Shown here one piece after another: positions 4,294 to 5,209 of a DNA stretch of 5,209 bases (its first letter is position 1; each line of letters starts with the position of its first letter). The translations under genes were made by a program, and so were the position numbers. The notes under the pieces are model-generated. The model saw only the letters and a program-made list of their open reading frames with translations, was not told the DNA's origin and did no database searches. The stretch is from the NCBI GenBank assembly GCA_946480125.1, contig CAMLIY010000235.1:1-5209 (forward strand), given 5' to 3'. The stretch comes from an uncultured Asticcacaulis sp. GTDB taxonomy: Bacteria; Pseudomonadota; Alphaproteobacteria; Caulobacterales; Caulobacteraceae.

Positions 4294-5209
4294 TTATAGC
4301 GCCACGGCGGCGCGCGTTGAGGCGATAAAACCGCCGCCGAGCACGCGGCCATCATCGGCGGTATCATACAGCACGCAGGCCTGGCCGGGGGCCACGCCTT
4401 CCTCGGCGCCGTCGAATTCAACTTCTATGCCATTGTCGCTTGTGATCAGCCGCGCCAGAACCGGCGGACGGGTCGAGCGCACACGGGCCAGGACCGGCTT
4501 TTGCGCGCGCGCGGCGGCCAGCAGGTCATCTTCATCGCCCAGCCAGTTGGTTTCTTTCAGCGTCAGGGCGCGGGTCAGCAAGGCTTCACGCGGCCCGACG
4601 ATGACGGCGCGGGCATCGGCATCGATGCGGGTGACGAACAGGGGCTCGCCAACCGCGACATTCAGCCCGCGGCGCTGACCGATGGTATAGCCGGTGATAC
4701 CGTCATGCTGGCCCAAGACACGACCGTCGATATGACGGATATCGCCCTTTTCCATGCCTTGCGGACGCAGCTTGTTGATCAGGGTGGTGTACTTGCCTTC
4801 GGGCACGAAACAGATGTCCTGGCTGTCGGGCTTGTGGGCGATCTTCAGGCCCAGTTGCTGCGCAATATCGCGCACCTGCGGCTTGGGAATGCCGGCCAGC
4901 GGGAAACGCAGGAAATCAAGCTGCGCCTTCGTCGTGGCGAAGAGGAAATAGCTCTGGTCGCGCGATTGATCGGCGGCGCGGCGCAATTGTCCGTCCGTCG
5001 AGCGTTCGACATAGTGGCCCGTCGCCATGGCCAGGGCGCCGAGGTCGCGCGCGACATCGAGCAGATCATGGAACTTGACCGACTGGTTGCAGCGGATGCA
5101 CGGCACCGGCGTTTCGCCGCGCAGGTAGCTGTCGGCAAATTCCTCGATCACCTGGTCGCGGAAACGGCTTTCGTAATCGAGCACATAGTGGGCGATGCCG
5201 ATCTTTTCG
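4294..5209 (-). CDS. mnmA: tRNA-specific 2-thiouridylase MnmA, N-terminus beyond window
   Basis: The frame is open to the window edge, so 304 residues of the protein are visible and roughly 60-90 N-terminal ones are missing, including the expected SGGVDSS ATP loop. The enzyme adenylates C2 of U34 in the anticodon wobble position of tRNA Lys, Glu and Gln and replaces the oxygen with sulfur. Visible landmarks are [10 protein letters not shown] near the edge, [11 protein letters not shown] with the nucleophile Cys at 5091-5089, [23 protein letters not shown] with the second catalytic Cys at 4812-4810, and [13 protein letters not shown]. The C-terminal beta-barrel ends in [11 protein letters not shown] and VLGGGFI. 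Both catalytic cysteines are present, so the visible part looks intact. The conserved sequence runs past the in-frame GTG at 5184, so that codon is not the start. The glycine-rich gene follows 60 bp downstream on the same strand without a clear terminator. Confidence 0.97.
   Translation of the reverse strand, partial: EKIGIAHYVLDYESRFRDQVIEEFADSYLRGETPVPCIRCNQSVKFHDLLDVARDLGALAMATGHYVERSTDGQLRRAADQSRDQSYFLFATTKAQLDFLRFPLAGIPKPQVRDIAQQLGLKIAHKPDSQDICFVPEGKYTTLINKLRPQGMEKGDIRHIDGRVLGQHDGITGYTIGQRRGLNVAVGEPLFVTRIDADARAVIVGPREALLTRALTLKETNWLGDEDDLLAAARAQKPVLARVRSTRPPVLARLITSDNGIEVEFDGAEEGVAPGQACVLYDTADDGRVLGGGFIASTRAAVAL

Overview
The window looks like a chromosomal segment of a GC-rich alphaproteobacterium. 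The basis is the GC-rich codon use, the Ala/Arg-rich proteins and short intergenic gaps. A member of the Caulobacterales is my guess, but nothing here proves the genus. There is no sign of a prophage, transposon, CRISPR array, rRNA or tRNA.

Layout, left to right. (1) Positions 1-205 (minus) hold the N-terminal part of a two-component receiver-domain protein, cut by the window edge. (2) Positions 206-469 are a divergent intergenic region with a possible 37-codon small ORF and a 12-bp direct repeat. (3) Positions 470-916 (plus) encode a small single-pass membrane protein of unknown function, followed by two back-to-back hairpins. (4) Positions 967-1755 (minus) encode an XRE-type regulator with a MmyB-like ligand-binding domain. 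It is divergent from (5) a YafE-like SAM-dependent methyltransferase at 1842-2609 (plus), and the 86-bp gap between them carries two inverted repeats. (6) Positions 2660-3445 (plus) encode a stand-alone ABC ATPase, probably in the methyltransferase transcript. (7) Positions 3451-4233 (minus) encode a secreted glycine-rich protein whose ends resemble the glycine-rich modules of phage tail-tip proteins. It is convergent with the ABC gene and has a perfect 8-bp inverted repeat just before its ribosome binding site. (8) Positions 4294-5209 (minus) encode MnmA, the tRNA 2-thiouridylase, with its N-terminus beyond the window.

How the genes may work together. The regulator, methyltransferase and ABC ATPase look like one divergently controlled module: a ligand-sensing repressor or activator facing a two-gene operon. 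The ligand and the methyl acceptor cannot be read from the sequence. MnmA is housekeeping. The glycine-rich gene lies 60 bp downstream of mnmA and could be co-transcribed or use its own weak promoter. The most unusual items are the secreted glycine-rich protein with its leader palindrome and the regulator/methyltransferase/ATPase module. I see no clear evidence for a wholly new multi-gene system.
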